Both the position numbers and the translations under genes were made by a program. DNA of 34,798 bases from Faecousia sp. (GTDB taxonomy: Bacteria > Bacillota > Clostridia > Oscillospirales > Oscillospiraceae), in the NCBI GenBank assembly GCA_029257335.1, contig JARIBV010000063.1, positions 1 to 34,798 on the forward strand, written 5' to 3'. The notes beneath the pieces were generated by a model that was not told the origin of the DNA, searched no databases, and saw only the letters and a program-made list of their open reading frames with translations. Shown here piece by piece: positions 8,249-16,361 of this stretch; within the stretch, counting starts at the first letter, position 1, and the number at the start of each line of letters is the position of its first letter.

Positions 8249-8301
8249 GCAGCTGCCCCATTCTCGGAGTTTGCTGAATGTTGAAACAAAATAGTTCGCA
8301 G

Positions 8302-8338
8302 AAACGGCATAGCAGTGACGCTATGTCGTTTCTTTTTT
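8302..8338 (+). terminator. Intrinsic terminator of the LicC-ABC operon
   Basis: AAACGGCATAGC, loop AGTGAC and GCTATGTCGTTT form a 12-bp stem with one G-U pair. CTTTTTTCG follows. It lies about 55 bp after the permease stop codon, so the downstream transferase is a separate unit. Confidence 0.9.
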
Positions 8339-8405
8339 CGTATCTGTTTTGCGGCAGCTTTCCTCATATGTTCTTCATTCAGCATAGCCCCTTCAGAAGA
8401 AATCA

Positions 8406-8434
8406 TTGCTTTCATCAAAAAAGTGTGATAAAAT
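8406..8434 (+). promoter_or_regulatory. Sigma-A promoter of the transferase/CPBP unit
   Basis: TTGCTT (8406-8411), a 17-nt spacer and TAAAAT (8429-8434). It is placed after the upstream terminator and about 37 bp before the ATG at 8471, which follows AGAAGGAGAG. Confidence 0.7.
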
Positions 8435-8470
8435 AAATTCTAAATGTATATTTCAGAAGGAGAGATTTCA

Positions 8471-9702
8471 ATGCGCTTTTACATAGACCCCGGCACCGGC
8501 AGTATGCTGTTTACTATCCTTGTTGGCGTCCTCGGTGCCAGCATCTATGCTTTGAGAAATGTGTTTATGAAGCTCCGTTTTATCTTGAGCGGCGGCTCCA
8601 AAGAGAAAACGAATACCAATAAAATCCCTTTTGCGATTTTTACCGACAGTAAACGATACTGGAATGTATTTGAACCCATCTGTGAAGAGTTTGAAAAGCG
8701 TGGGCAGAATGTGGTATATATGACCGTCTCCCCGGACGATCCTGCCTTAAAGCGGGAATTCAAGTATGTAAAATGTCAGTTTATCGGCGAGGGCAACCGC
8801 GCCTTTGCAAAACTGAATCTGCTGAATGCTGACATTGTGCTTTCCAGCACCCCCGTCTGGATGTTTACCAGTGGAAGCGCTCCAAAGATGTAAAATGGTA
8901 TGCCCACATTCCGCATGCTTCCAGTGACATTGCAATCTATCGCATGTTTGGCATAGACTATTTTGACACGGTTCTTCTTTCCGGTGAGTACCAGGTCCGG
9001 CAGGTGCGAGAATTAGAGCGGCTGCGTAATTTGCCGGCAAAGGAGCTGCACATCGTGGGAATTCCCTATATGGACGAAATGAAAAAGCGTTTGGAGCGTG
9101 CAGAGCCGCTGCCCAAGCACCCCACAACGGTATTGCTGGCCCCCTCCTGGGGACCCAGCAGCATCTTCAACCGCTACGGCAGTGAAATGATCGATGCTCT
9201 GCTGCAAACAGGATACCATGTCATTGTGCGTCCCCACCCCCAGTCCTACACATCCGAAAAAGAAATGCTTGAGGGTCTCATGAAGCAGTATCCAAACAGT
9301 TCTCAACTGGAATGGAACAGCGACAACGATAATTTTGAAGTACTAAGACGCTCTGACATTCTGATTTCTGATTTTTCAGGTGTGTTATTTGATTTTTCAC
9401 TGGTCTTTGACAAGCCTATAATTTATGCAGATACTTCCTTTGACAAAGCTCCCTATGATGCATGTTGGCTGGAAGAGGAATTGTGGACATTTACCATCCT
9501 CCCGAAAATCGGTCAGCAGCTCACAAAAGAGAACCTGCACTGCATAAAAGAGGTCATCGATACTTGTCTGAATGATCCTAAGTACAGTGAAGGAAGAAAG
9601 CTGGCCCGTTCTGACTCCTGGGCTCACATCGGAAAATCCGCTTCCAGAACTGTGGACTATTTGATGGACAAATATCAGCAGCTGCATCAGGAAAAGAAGT
9701 AA
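8471..9702 (+). pseudogene. CDP-glycerol glycerophosphotransferase-like gene with a frameshift
   Basis: The likely start is ATG 8471, behind AGAAGGAG. The N-terminus (MRFYIDPGTGSML) carries one membrane helix at about 10-30. A glycosyl/phosphotransferase core of the TagB/TagF type (PF04464-like) follows. Frame 2 runs correctly to DIVLSSTP near 8850. The conserved continuation, L-D-V-Y-Q-W-K-R-S-K and onward, then lies in another frame, from about 8856 to the TAA at 9702. One base lost beside the C5 tract at 8850-8854 (restoring a Gly codon GGT) repairs the gene to about 410 residues. The second half keeps the catalytic-type RPHPQ and SDFSGVLFDF motifs. Enzymes of this type add glycerol- or ribitol-phosphate units to teichoic acids and related polymers. 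A recent mutation, slippage at the C-run, or a sequencing error are all possible. Confidence 0.85.
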
Positions 9703-9710
9703 TCGAAGCC

Positions 9711-10388
9711 ATGACATCCGAATGTTTCAAAAAATGGGGATTTGTACTTCTTCCGGTAGTTCTTTTTCTCCTGACACAGAGACTTCTCACTACAGTTTTA
9801 TTCCCCGAAGTTGTCACATCCTGTATCGTAATGCCGTTTATTGTGTTGTGGTATTGGAGAAAAGAGCGAGAAAACTCTGTATCTCGCCCGGCGGCTGATC
9901 GGCCCGGGTTTCATTTGTTTTTAAGTCTGCTTTTCCTGATTCTGGGAATTTCTCTTACTTCCTCATTTATTCTAGCCCGGATCAGAGGAACTATTTCAGC
10001 ACCCCAACCCCCATCCGTCGTTCGGATCCTTGGCATAGCCATTGCGGGGCCAATCAACGAAGAGCTGATTTATCGGGGCGTCTTATTCAAACGGAGTCAG
10101 GATATTCTGGGCACAACCGGTGCACTTTTGCTCAGTTCCCTTCTGTTTGGAGTCAGTCATGCAGGACTTTTGGAAATCATACTGTCTATGGCAGTGGGGT
10201 TGATTTTTGGACTGGTCCGCTTGCGATATCACTGTCTGCGCCATGCTATCTTGGTTCATATTGGTGTGAACCTTCTGTCCTTCTGCAATGTCATAGAGCA
10301 TCTTCCCCTGCCAATCTACATCCTGGGATTTCTCCTGTTGGCCATCTCGATTGGCATGATGATCCCTGCAAATTTCAAAACTCCCTGA
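9711..10388 (+). CDS. CPBP-family intramembrane metalloprotease
   Basis: This 225-residue, very hydrophobic protein has about six to seven membrane segments. The CPBP/CAAX-protease signature is clear: E117-E118-L-I-Y-R122 in the first conserved motif, then FGVSH with His150 in the second, and a later VHIGVN motif. Related bacterial proteins act as prenyl-type CAAX endopeptidases, bacteriocin-immunity proteins or anti-sigma/regulator proteases. Nothing here decides among these. The gene begins 8 bp after the transferase stop and is probably co-transcribed with it. A bidirectional terminator follows. Confidence 0.85.
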   Translation: MTSECFKKWGFVLLPVVLFLLTQRLLTTVLFPEVVTSCIVMPFIVLWYWRKERENSVSRPAADRPGFHLFLSLLFLILGISLTSSFILARIRGTISAPQPPSVVRILGIAIAGPINEELIYRGVLFKRSQDILGTTGALLLSSLLFGVSHAGLLEIILSMAVGLIFGLVRLRYHCLRHAILVHIGVNLLSFCNVIEHLPLPIYILGFLLLAISIGMMIPANFKTP

Positions 10389-10394
10389 ATGTTT

Positions 10395-10437
10395 AAAAGG
10401 TCTGTCACAGAGTTTCAATTCTGCGACAGACCTTTTT
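10395..10437. terminator. Bidirectional terminator between converging genes
   Basis: AAAAGGTCTGTCACAGA (10395-10411) pairs with TCTGCGACAGACCTTTT (10420-10436) with one mismatch, giving a T-tract on both strands. It can stop the CPBP gene on the plus strand and the lipoprotein gene at 10485 on the minus strand. Confidence 0.85.
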
Positions 10438-10484
10438 ATCAGTTCTGATTTTGAAACGGCCCATGAATTTGTTCAGCCGCAGGT

Positions 10485-11141
10485 TTAGCGAATCACAGTG
10501 CCGCTGCCGGGAGTCTGCGGCAAGCCGATGTCAGATCCGAAGCCGCCTTCCATTCGGGCAGCTACAGGGGTCCCATCTTTTACCATGTCTTTCGGGACTG
10601 GGACCAGAATAAACCAGCTGGCCATATCTGCGGTCCCAATCTCAGGAACTTCCGCCGTCACATCTACTACGACCCGGCCATTTTCCTCCAGCACTTTTGC
10701 AGTATGCCTCACACTGCCGGAATTTCCGACTCTGGGAATCAGGACAAGATCATAGTCTCCAAAGAATGCTTCGTTGTACTCTTTTGCAAGGCCCGTGATT
10801 TTCTCAGAGGAAAACTGAGACAGAAACTCCTCCAGGGCATCGTGATCCCGGAAGTGCTTCATGGCAATGCTCCCTTCCACTCCCTCTGCTCCGGGTGTAT
10901 TGGCAATGAGGTTCTCCAGAACAGATCTGAACCGTTCTTCTACCCGAATCACCTGTGTCTCTTTCAGTTCGTCTGGATAAAACAATTCCGTTACCTCCGT
11001 TGTAATTTGGGATTCCTGTACTTTGCTGTCCGTCGTGGGCACATGTGTCGTTTCACCTGTGTCCCCAGAGGACTTGCATCCGGCCATCGAAAATGTAAGA
11101 GTCATCGCCATAATTCCAGCAAACCACTTTCCTTTGTTCAT
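10485..11141 (-). CDS. Putative lipoprotein of unknown function
   Basis: The start is placed at ATG 11141 because AAAGGAGG lies just upstream of it. The product is 218 residues. Residues 1-22 form a signal peptide ending in the lipobox S-M-A-G-C, so the mature protein should be lipid-anchored at the outer face of the membrane. A Thr/Ser/Asp-rich linker follows. The remainder has alternating charged and hydrophobic segments with a C-terminal part (VVVDVTAEVPEIG, ILVPVPKDM) that looks beta-rich. I do not recognise a domain. It lies downstream of, and in line with, the PG-binding/SleC genes (79-bp gap), so a cell-envelope or spore role is possible but unproven. Confidence 0.8.
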   Translation of the reverse strand: MNKGKWFAGIMAMTLTFSMAGCKSSGDTGETTHVPTTDSKVQESQITTEVTELFYPDELKETQVIRVEERFRSVLENLIANTPGAEGVEGSIAMKHFRDHDALEEFLSQFSSEKITGLAKEYNEAFFGDYDLVLIPRVGNSGSVRHTAKVLEENGRVVVDVTAEVPEIGTADMASWFILVPVPKDMVKDGTPVAARMEGGFGSDIGLPQTPGSGTVIR

Positions 11142-11220
11142 ATTCGTTGCCTCCTTTTGCAAGCAGCACATTTATGTGCCTTTGCTAATATAGACGGAAG
11201 GCATCTGGCTTTGGTTGCGC

Positions 11221-11760
11221 CTAACTCCGATTTTTTCCATTTCCTGCCGCCATGGTGTAATGACGGGCCAAATATCTCCAGGTCTCTTTGTCTACATTGC
11301 CGGTATCACGCAGACCGCTGCTCCGCTGAAAATTCCGCACTGCGGCAACAGTGGGGCCATCCATGACCCCGGTAACGCCGACGGGATTGACGCCGCCATA
11401 TGCCCAGGAAAGGGTTCGCAAAACCACCTGAATCAGGCTGACATACTGATTGGTCTCCCCTGCCACGATCTCCTGTCCCGGGTTCAGGTATAGAATCAGG
11501 GGCTCTGCCGGTCGCTGGTCTGCCCTTACTTTTTCATAAACAAGCACCATGCGTTCCCAGGATTTCCGATCCATTTGTCCGGTGATGGGCAAACCGTATA
11601 CACGCTGAAATGCCATTACCGCTGCAACCGTGTTATTCCCAAATACACCATCGGCAATCACAGGCTGAAGCCTTCGATCCAGCTGTGCAAGCGTTCGCAG
11701 CATGTGCTGCATGCTCTCCACCGGGCGTTCCACATAGTAACCAGGCATTCTGGAACTCAA
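11221..11760 (-). CDS. Peptidoglycan-binding protein with two PG_binding_1 domains
   Basis: This 179-residue protein is built almost entirely from two PG_binding_1-type three-helix repeats, at about residues 14-70 (IADGVFGNNTVAAVMAFQ) and 100-165 (VTGVMDGPTVAAVRNFQ). No signal peptide or catalytic domain is visible. Its start overlaps the end of the SleC-like gene by 4 bp (ATGA), so the two are translationally coupled. The protein probably accompanies SleC on spore cortex peptidoglycan, possibly as a targeting or extra binding module. That role is inferred from the coupling and the shared domain type. Confidence 0.85.
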   Translation of the reverse strand: MSSRMPGYYVERPVESMQHMLRTLAQLDRRLQPVIADGVFGNNTVAAVMAFQRVYGLPITGQMDRKSWERMVLVYEKVRADQRPAEPLILYLNPGQEIVAGETNQYVSLIQVVLRTLSWAYGGVNPVGVTGVMDGPTVAAVRNFQRSSGLRDTGNVDKETWRYLARHYTMAAGNGKNRS

Positions 11761-13010
11761 ACCATTCTCTCCTTTCTGGGCCGATCCTTGTCCCCAATTT
11801 TCAGGGTGTAGCCCGGAAATTGAGTTAAATTGGTAGAGCTGATAAATGGATCCGTTCTGTTTACCGCCATGGTTTCCCTGTCCTGACCATTGGCTTGTGG
11901 ACCATTGATCTCAGGGAACCATCGTTCATCCCGAAATACCTGGTCCCGAACAGCAATATACTGATTTTCAATCCGGCGCCAGGTGGCCTCATCCACTGCA
12001 CCACTCTGTGGCAGGCCAAAATATCGCTGCGCCGCCAAAACTGCATTCTTTGTGGCGGGGCCGTAAATGGCATCCGCCTCCACAAAAGGGATTTCCGGGA
12101 TAAACTGGTCCAGGACCTGAAGCATATATTGCAGCTGCCGCACATATTCCCCGGTACTTCCCTGCTGCACCGCACCACCATAATTCCAGGATATGCTGTA
12201 GTCCCGCTGCCCCTCAGAGTCTAGCTCCCCCAGTGCCGTCACGCCCACGAAAAGCCTGACCAATGCATACCATGTGGCTTTTCCTACCACACCATCCGTG
12301 GTCAGATTGAAAATTTCCTGGAACTTTTTCACGCTTTCTTCTGTTTTCGGACCATAAATCCCATCTGCCGGATTGACTTTGGGAATCGCCGGATAATTCT
12401 GAGAAATTCGGTTCAGGGAAGCCTGAATCACCACAACTTCCGGGCCTTGGCTCCCACGCCGCACAGGCGTTCCCGGATATGACTGCACAAGTCCTTTGAT
12501 GGGTGCATTGGTCACCAGTTCAATGTCCTCCCCATAGTACCGTTTAAGAATTTGAATGGAATTATAGCCCTCTTCTGCCAGGTTCTGCGATCCCCACTGG
12601 CTGAGTCCGTCACAGGTTACGGTGGTACCATTGCAGAATTTTGCAGCAAGAGGCTCCACTGTCCCCTTCCTACGAATATAGATATTAAACATCTCGTCTA
12701 CAAGACGATCGATATTCGCAAAAATATTTCGTCCATTGACAAACGCCTGGTCGATGGCTGTAGAGTTGGTAATATCAAAATTGTACCCGCGGCTGCGGTA
12801 AAACTCAGTGTATACCCGATTGAGGGCAAAGGTAATAATTGCCAATATGTTGGCTCGCAGGGCGCTTTCATTCCAGGTCGGGTAGATTTCCGATGAGGCT
12901 ACATTCTTTACATATTGGTCAAATGGCAGCGTTACATTAGCGGCATCGCTGTCGGGTGCCCCCAGGTGAACCGTAATTTTCTCCGGTATATACGGGATTA
13001 CTTCAGTCAT
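11757..13010 (-). CDS. sleC: SleC-type spore cortex-lytic enzyme, catalytic and binding part
   Basis: This 417-residue protein matches the mature half of Clostridium SleC as I recall that family. Residues about 25-160 are a SpoIID/LytB-like domain, with the conserved NVASSEIYPTWNESALRAN segment and Glu41 at the SpoIID catalytic-Glu position. Two PG_binding_1 repeats lie at about 185-260 and 280-355, with a C-terminal extension. SleC degrades cortex peptidoglycan in germination after the Csp proteases remove a pro-region. That pro-region is usually in the same polypeptide; here it is the separate upstream frame 13020-13400. The intervening bases keep the same frame but contain two TAG codons. 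The start has only a weak GGGGTAGG site, so coupling to the upstream gene is likely. No Csp protease gene lies in the window. Confidence 0.8.
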   Translation of the reverse strand: MTEVIPYIPEKITVHLGAPDSDAANVTLPFDQYVKNVASSEIYPTWNESALRANILAIITFALNRVYTEFYRSRGYNFDITNSTAIDQAFVNGRNIFANIDRLVDEMFNIYIRRKGTVEPLAAKFCNGTTVTCDGLSQWGSQNLAEEGYNSIQILKRYYGEDIELVTNAPIKGLVQSYPGTPVRRGSQGPEVVVIQASLNRISQNYPAIPKVNPADGIYGPKTEESVKKFQEIFNLTTDGVVGKATWYALVRLFVGVTALGELDSEGQRDYSISWNYGGAVQQGSTGEYVRQLQYMLQVLDQFIPEIPFVEADAIYGPATKNAVLAAQRYFGLPQSGAVDEATWRRIENQYIAVRDQVFRDERWFPEINGPQANGQDRETMAVNRTDPFISSTNLTQFPGYTLKIGDKDRPRKERMV

Positions 13011-13019
13011 ATCCTACCC

Positions 13020-13400
13020 CTACAGGTCCTGAGACGGAATGTCAAACTCTTCGTACTGGCCATATTGCTCCGGGTACAGCGGAATAGGAATCATCTCCAA
13101 AGGCTGCAGCGTGGTAATTCCGGCGAAAACCTGAGTCCCATCCACACGAATCTGTTCATAGTAGGGGTGCTGTGCTCTCACAATCACCTTGGTAAAGGGC
13201 TGCCCTTGATAGTCCGGTGTCTGACTGTCTGCCAGGTCCGGAACCCGGACCGCCACCGGTTCAATCTGGCCGCTGCTGTTAGTCAGTCTGGTAGCCAGCA
13301 GGTTCCCTTCATCATCCAGAATCACAACTGCCGTCCCTTCCAGGGGAATCTGAGCTGTAGAAGTGTACACACGCACCTGAATATATCCTTCCGCAGGCAT
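13020..13400 (-). CDS. SleC N-terminal (pro-domain-like) protein as a separate frame
   Basis: This 126-residue protein has a beta-sandwich look (IQVRVYTSTAQIPLEGTAVV, then NSSGQIEPVAVRVPD). It corresponds to the N-terminal pre/pro-region that precedes the SpoIID domain in Clostridium SleC. It begins behind a strong GGAAGGAGGAAG site and ends in TAG 10 bp before the ATG of the catalytic part. Reading on in the same frame gives TAG-GGG-TAG-GAT-ATG, so the break is a pair of stop codons rather than a frameshift. It may act in trans as an inhibitor or chaperone of the enzyme. Alternatively it may mark a domain split fixed in this lineage. Confidence 0.75.
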   Translation of the reverse strand: MPAEGYIQVRVYTSTAQIPLEGTAVVILDDEGNLLATRLTNSSGQIEPVAVRVPDLADSQTPDYQGQPFTKVIVRAQHPYYEQIRVDGTQVFAGITTLQPLEMIPIPLYPEQYGQYEEFDIPSQDL

Positions 13401-13586
13401 TGCATCTTCCTCCTTCCCTCCCGATCTGTGTCGGGTCGCTCTATGATATGCGGGGCATATGTTGAATATGCTTAAAAGGGATGATGCAAAACGGCATAAT
13501 CGAAGAAATGGTATTCCCCCAAGGTCAGCCGATCAACCAGAGCAGCTGTCATTACTGAATTTGCCGAGGTATTTCTACACAGAACA
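13401..13586. other. Intergenic region upstream of the SleC locus
   Basis: About 185 bp. It carries the strong ribosome binding site of the SleC N-terminal gene, a GCATAT...ATATGC inverted repeat (roughly 13454-13471 on the plus strand) and only a weak match to a forespore-type promoter. No gene was seen. Confidence 0.4.
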
Positions 13587-14357
13587 TTATCGTGATATTT
13601 GTGTTAATAGCTGAGATGGGCCACTTTGGTATATTTCGTAAATTAGATCAATATGAGATGCAATATAGAGTTTTCCGCTAATTGCAGCAAACTTATCCCA
13701 GTAGGAACCACAATTAGAAGCCTCTAAATTTTCCTTTTGCTTTTGAATATCCGTTTCAACTAAAGCAGTTTTCATTTTCTCCCGTGCGTTTTGATAATGC
13801 GCCTCTATGGCAGGCAAAAAATTATACATCTCTATCCCATCCGCAAAACTTAAAACATGAGCAAAGCCCTCATCAAATGCTATGTAGCCAAGTGCTTCTG
13901 TGTAAGGGAAAGAAATCACAGGGTAATCGAAATGGATACAGATATGGGATAATTCATGTGTAATCATCTGTCTGATAAGTACTAAAATATCTTTGCCGTC
14001 TTTTTTGTAATCTAAAAAGCGAATCAAATCAAAAATCATATATTCTTTACCGTTGTATTCACGAACCATTGCATCGTATGGCGCAGGACAACCGACAGAT
14101 AGAATTACATTTACATCACAAATCAATTCTCTCCATCTTGGAAACAGTGTGGAAAATACATTGATATTATATGGTTCGAAATCATTCAGTACATCTAAAG
14201 TTTTATTTAAAGCTTCTTCGACGATTTCTTTTCTTGTGGCATCAGGTTTGCAAAAAATATATTCTTTATCACTCAATATGTGATAAAACAGCCAGTGTTC
14301 CGCATACTCGTCACTTCCTTGCAAAAAACTTCTAACGATAGAAATATCCACATTCAT
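13587..14357 (-). CDS. Putative zinc metallopeptidase (HExxH) of unknown family
   Basis: This 256-residue protein contains H134-E-L-S-H138, a zinc-protease HExxH motif. About 25 residues on, F-D-E163-G-F-A-H supplies a Glu at the spacing of gluzincins. No signal peptide or membrane segment is seen, so the protein is probably cytoplasmic. I cannot name the family; it resembles small predicted peptidases annotated only as DUFs. The gene is markedly richer in A+T than its surroundings, uses many AAA/TTT-type codons, and stands alone behind a strong AAGGAG site. An IS21 remnant lies just upstream, which together suggests acquisition by transfer. Confidence 0.7.
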   Translation of the reverse strand: MNVDISIVRSFLQGSDEYAEHWLFYHILSDKEYIFCKPDATRKEIVEEALNKTLDVLNDFEPYNINVFSTLFPRWRELICDVNVILSVGCPAPYDAMVREYNGKEYMIFDLIRFLDYKKDGKDILVLIRQMITHELSHICIHFDYPVISFPYTEALGYIAFDEGFAHVLSFADGIEMYNFLPAIEAHYQNAREKMKTALVETDIQKQKENLEASNCGSYWDKFAAISGKLYIASHIDLIYEIYQSGPSQLLTQISR

Positions 14358-14400
14358 GCGCTTTTCTCCTTCTAAATATCAATTTTCATGTATGTCCAAG

Positions 14401-14640
14401 TTATATCCCTGGCAACATCAAAAAGCAATTGCTTGTTTTCCCTTTACTAATGGCACACTTACTCACTAACTGCAAGTGGGCGGTGATACTACCTGTGGCA
14501 GTCGTGCGCTCTCTGAGGGGGGGCGGCTGCCGTTTCCGGTAGGTAGCACTATGCAGGGCAAACATAAAGGAACCGACCTTACCTTGCCTTGTAGTATCCT
14601 CAATCTGAGCAGAATCATCATGCAACGGCATCTCCTGCAA
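14401..14640 (-). other. Degenerate tail segment near the IS remnant
   Basis: A 79-codon open stretch on the minus strand follows the istA fragment. It has a low-complexity, Arg/Pro/Thr-rich translation, no ribosome binding site of note and no recognised domain. It includes a G7 run at 14517-14523. It may be part of the insertion or a recombined repeat rather than a gene. Copies elsewhere in the genome would be expected if it is a repeat. Confidence 0.25.
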
Positions 14641-15051
14641 AAAAGCCAGCGTAACAAATGGTTCCTGTGTTTAACTTTCAGTCGTCTTACCGTCGGTGAA
14701 TCCACGCTCAGCCACCACCCGGTCATAAATCCGCTTGACTGTATGGTGCTGTTTTCCGGATCAGCAGTGTTCGTCTTCCTCCAGACAACTGTGAACGAAG
14801 GCAATAATCTCGGGTGTCAGTACAGACGCCTTCCGGCTGTATTCCTTCCGTTCCCACGGGGCCGTATCTCCGTCCCAGTATTTTTTGACCGTATTGCGGG
14901 AGATGTACAGCCGTGCAGCAATCTGACGCTGGCTCACCCCCTCCAAACGCAATCTGCGAATGTCCTTGTAAATTTCCACTGCTACAACCACCTTTGTTTT
15001 CCCACTATAAAAGCCTGAAATTATTATAGCGGAGTTTACTTGGTGGCTCAA
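14641..15051 (-). pseudogene. IS21-family transposase (istA) remnant
   Basis: Reading from ATG 15051, residues about 20-95 match the N-terminus of IS21-type IstA: KDIRRLRLEGVSQRQIAARL, S-R-N-T-V-K-K-Y, then a T-P-E-I segment and LEEDEHC. A TGA at about 14761 interrupts it. The same frame then continues with KQHHTVKRIYDRVVAERGFTDGKTT and hits another stop after a small apparent deletion. The DDE catalytic core (about 350 more residues) and istB are missing, so this cannot transpose. It is decaying mobile DNA beside an AT-rich gene. Element ends and target duplications were not found. Confidence 0.75.
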
Positions 15052-15171
15052 TTATTCGTGAGCGTCTTACTGAAAAGTGGATCACTTAATATATTAGCGT
15101 TTATGTCTCTTTTGGCGTATCAGAAAATACTCATAATTCATTGGTACCTCTTCCTGATATTCAGTAGGTTT

Positions 15172-15948
15172 TTATGAAATCTTCACCTGTTCTTTTACTG
15201 TATCTTTCTCTGCCCGGCAGCTGTTGGTAAACTCCACCCGATCGATGCTGCACCCATGCCCGATGACCACATCTCTGCCCCGAACCACCTTTGCGGTGGT
15301 TTCGATCAGCTCCACCTGATCGGCTTCGATGGTTCCAACTTCTAAGGCAGGACGGATCTTTCGACTGCTAAAGAATCGGAAAAAGCCGCCTTTTTCCTGC
15401 TGGGGACGCACACAAATGGTAGTGCAGCCAATTTCTTCAATTTTGGAGGTCCCGCAGTGATCGATTCTAATGTCTTCGGCATTCAGAAGCCCACCAATTT
15501 CCGTGGAGCCGCTGAGGTATACCGTCTCAGCTTCCACCCCGCCTTTCACCTGAATCTGTCCGGACACCTCTAATCTCTCGCACTGAAGGGATTCGTCGAT
15601 TTGGATGCTTCCGGACACTTTCATTTCTCTGGCCTTGAGGGCTCCCCCGGTCTTGAATCTGCCGGAGATCTTCATGGTTTCCACTTCCACATCTGCGCTG
15701 CATTTGCCGGAGCCGGAGATTTTCATTGCTGTATTGCAGACCAAACCTCCTTCAATACTCACGGCACCGGAACAGGAAATGCTCTGTGTTTCCGTATTAC
15801 CATAAATTTTGGCTGCACCGGAGCAACACAAAGATTCACACTTTAAGTTCCCGTTGATTTTCCCGCTTCCGCTGATATGTACTTGCCCATACTCACCGCC
15901 AGGCATGGCTGAACTTCCGCTGATATGCAGATCTATGGTATCGTTCAT
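15172..15948 (-). CDS. Bactofilin-like polymer-forming protein (YhbE/YhbF type)
   Basis: This 258-residue protein is made of short strand repeats of the form V/M-x-I/V-S-G-S/x (HISGSG, SCSGAV, KISGSG, KVSGSI, EVSGQI, YLSGST). These are typical of a right-handed beta-helix as in bactofilins and the Bacillus YhbE/YhbF proteins. Such proteins polymerise into cytoplasmic or membrane-associated filaments. About residue 195 the repeats are interrupted by a basic FFRFFSSRK patch that could touch the membrane, after which a second short repeat block follows. The start overlaps the end of the yhbD-like gene by 4 bp, matching the yhbD-yhbE gene pairing known in Firmicutes. Confidence 0.75.
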   Translation of the reverse strand: MNDTIDLHISGSSAMPGGEYGQVHISGSGKINGNLKCESLCCSGAAKIYGNTETQSISCSGAVSIEGGLVCNTAMKISGSGKCSADVEVETMKISGRFKTGGALKAREMKVSGSIQIDESLQCERLEVSGQIQVKGGVEAETVYLSGSTEIGGLLNAEDIRIDHCGTSKIEEIGCTTICVRPQQEKGGFFRFFSSRKIRPALEVGTIEADQVELIETTAKVVRGRDVVIGHGCSIDRVEFTNSCRAEKDTVKEQVKIS

Positions 15949-16331
15949 AATGAAACCTCCCGTAAATACTCTAAAATACTGATTTCTCGTTCCCCGTCAG
16001 TCAAAAAAGCCAGTTTTAAGTCTGCTATGTTATACTCCTTTTTGGAAAACCCGTCCTGCAATACCAATCGCCTTACTGATTGCTTTTCCCGTCGCTGTCC
16101 CTCCAGTTCCTCTGCCAGTACCTCCAGCGACATTGTTTCTTTTCTTTCCAGGATCAGCTCCACTCTCGGACAGATCTGTTCCCGGCGAAAGAAGGTTTCT
16201 TGTCCGGTCACGGTAGCCTTTTTTATGAACCATTCTTCCGGAATCAGACCAAGCCGTTTCCATCGATACAAGGCTCCATAGGAAATCCCGTATTTCTCAA
16301 GAACCTCCCGCTTTGAGATCAAGTCCTCCAT
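15945..16331 (-). CDS. YhbD-like MerR-type HTH protein
   Basis: The start is set at ATG 16331, since AGGGGG lies about 7 nt upstream and the predicted transcript begins near 16355. An ATG at 16349 would leave almost no leader. The product is 128 residues. Residues 2-35 form a MerR-like helix-turn-helix (SKREVLEKYGISYGALYRWK). A region that is helical and coiled-coil-prone in the middle (ILERKETMSLEVLAEELEGQ) follows. This fits the YhbD family (DUF4004), encoded beside polymer-forming proteins. It overlaps the filament gene by 4 bp, and its promoter contains a perfect palindrome (16365-16382). It is therefore probably the autoregulator of the two-gene operon. Confidence 0.75.
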   Translation of the reverse strand: MEDLISKREVLEKYGISYGALYRWKRLGLIPEEWFIKKATVTGQETFFRREQICPRVELILERKETMSLEVLAEELEGQRREKQSVRRLVLQDGFSKKEYNIADLKLAFLTDGEREISILEYLREVSL

Positions 16332-16361
16332 CCTGCGCCCCCTTAACATTGTTATGCTCGG

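Noticed and set aside
13445..13475. Forespore (sigma-G) type promoter before the SleC locus
   Set aside because: GCATA and CATATCA are present on the minus strand, but the spacing is 16 rather than about 18 and the -10 is imperfect. It is too weak to call.
14517..14523. G7 homopolymer as a phase-variable tract
   Set aside because: It lies in a degenerate segment with no gene whose frame it could control.
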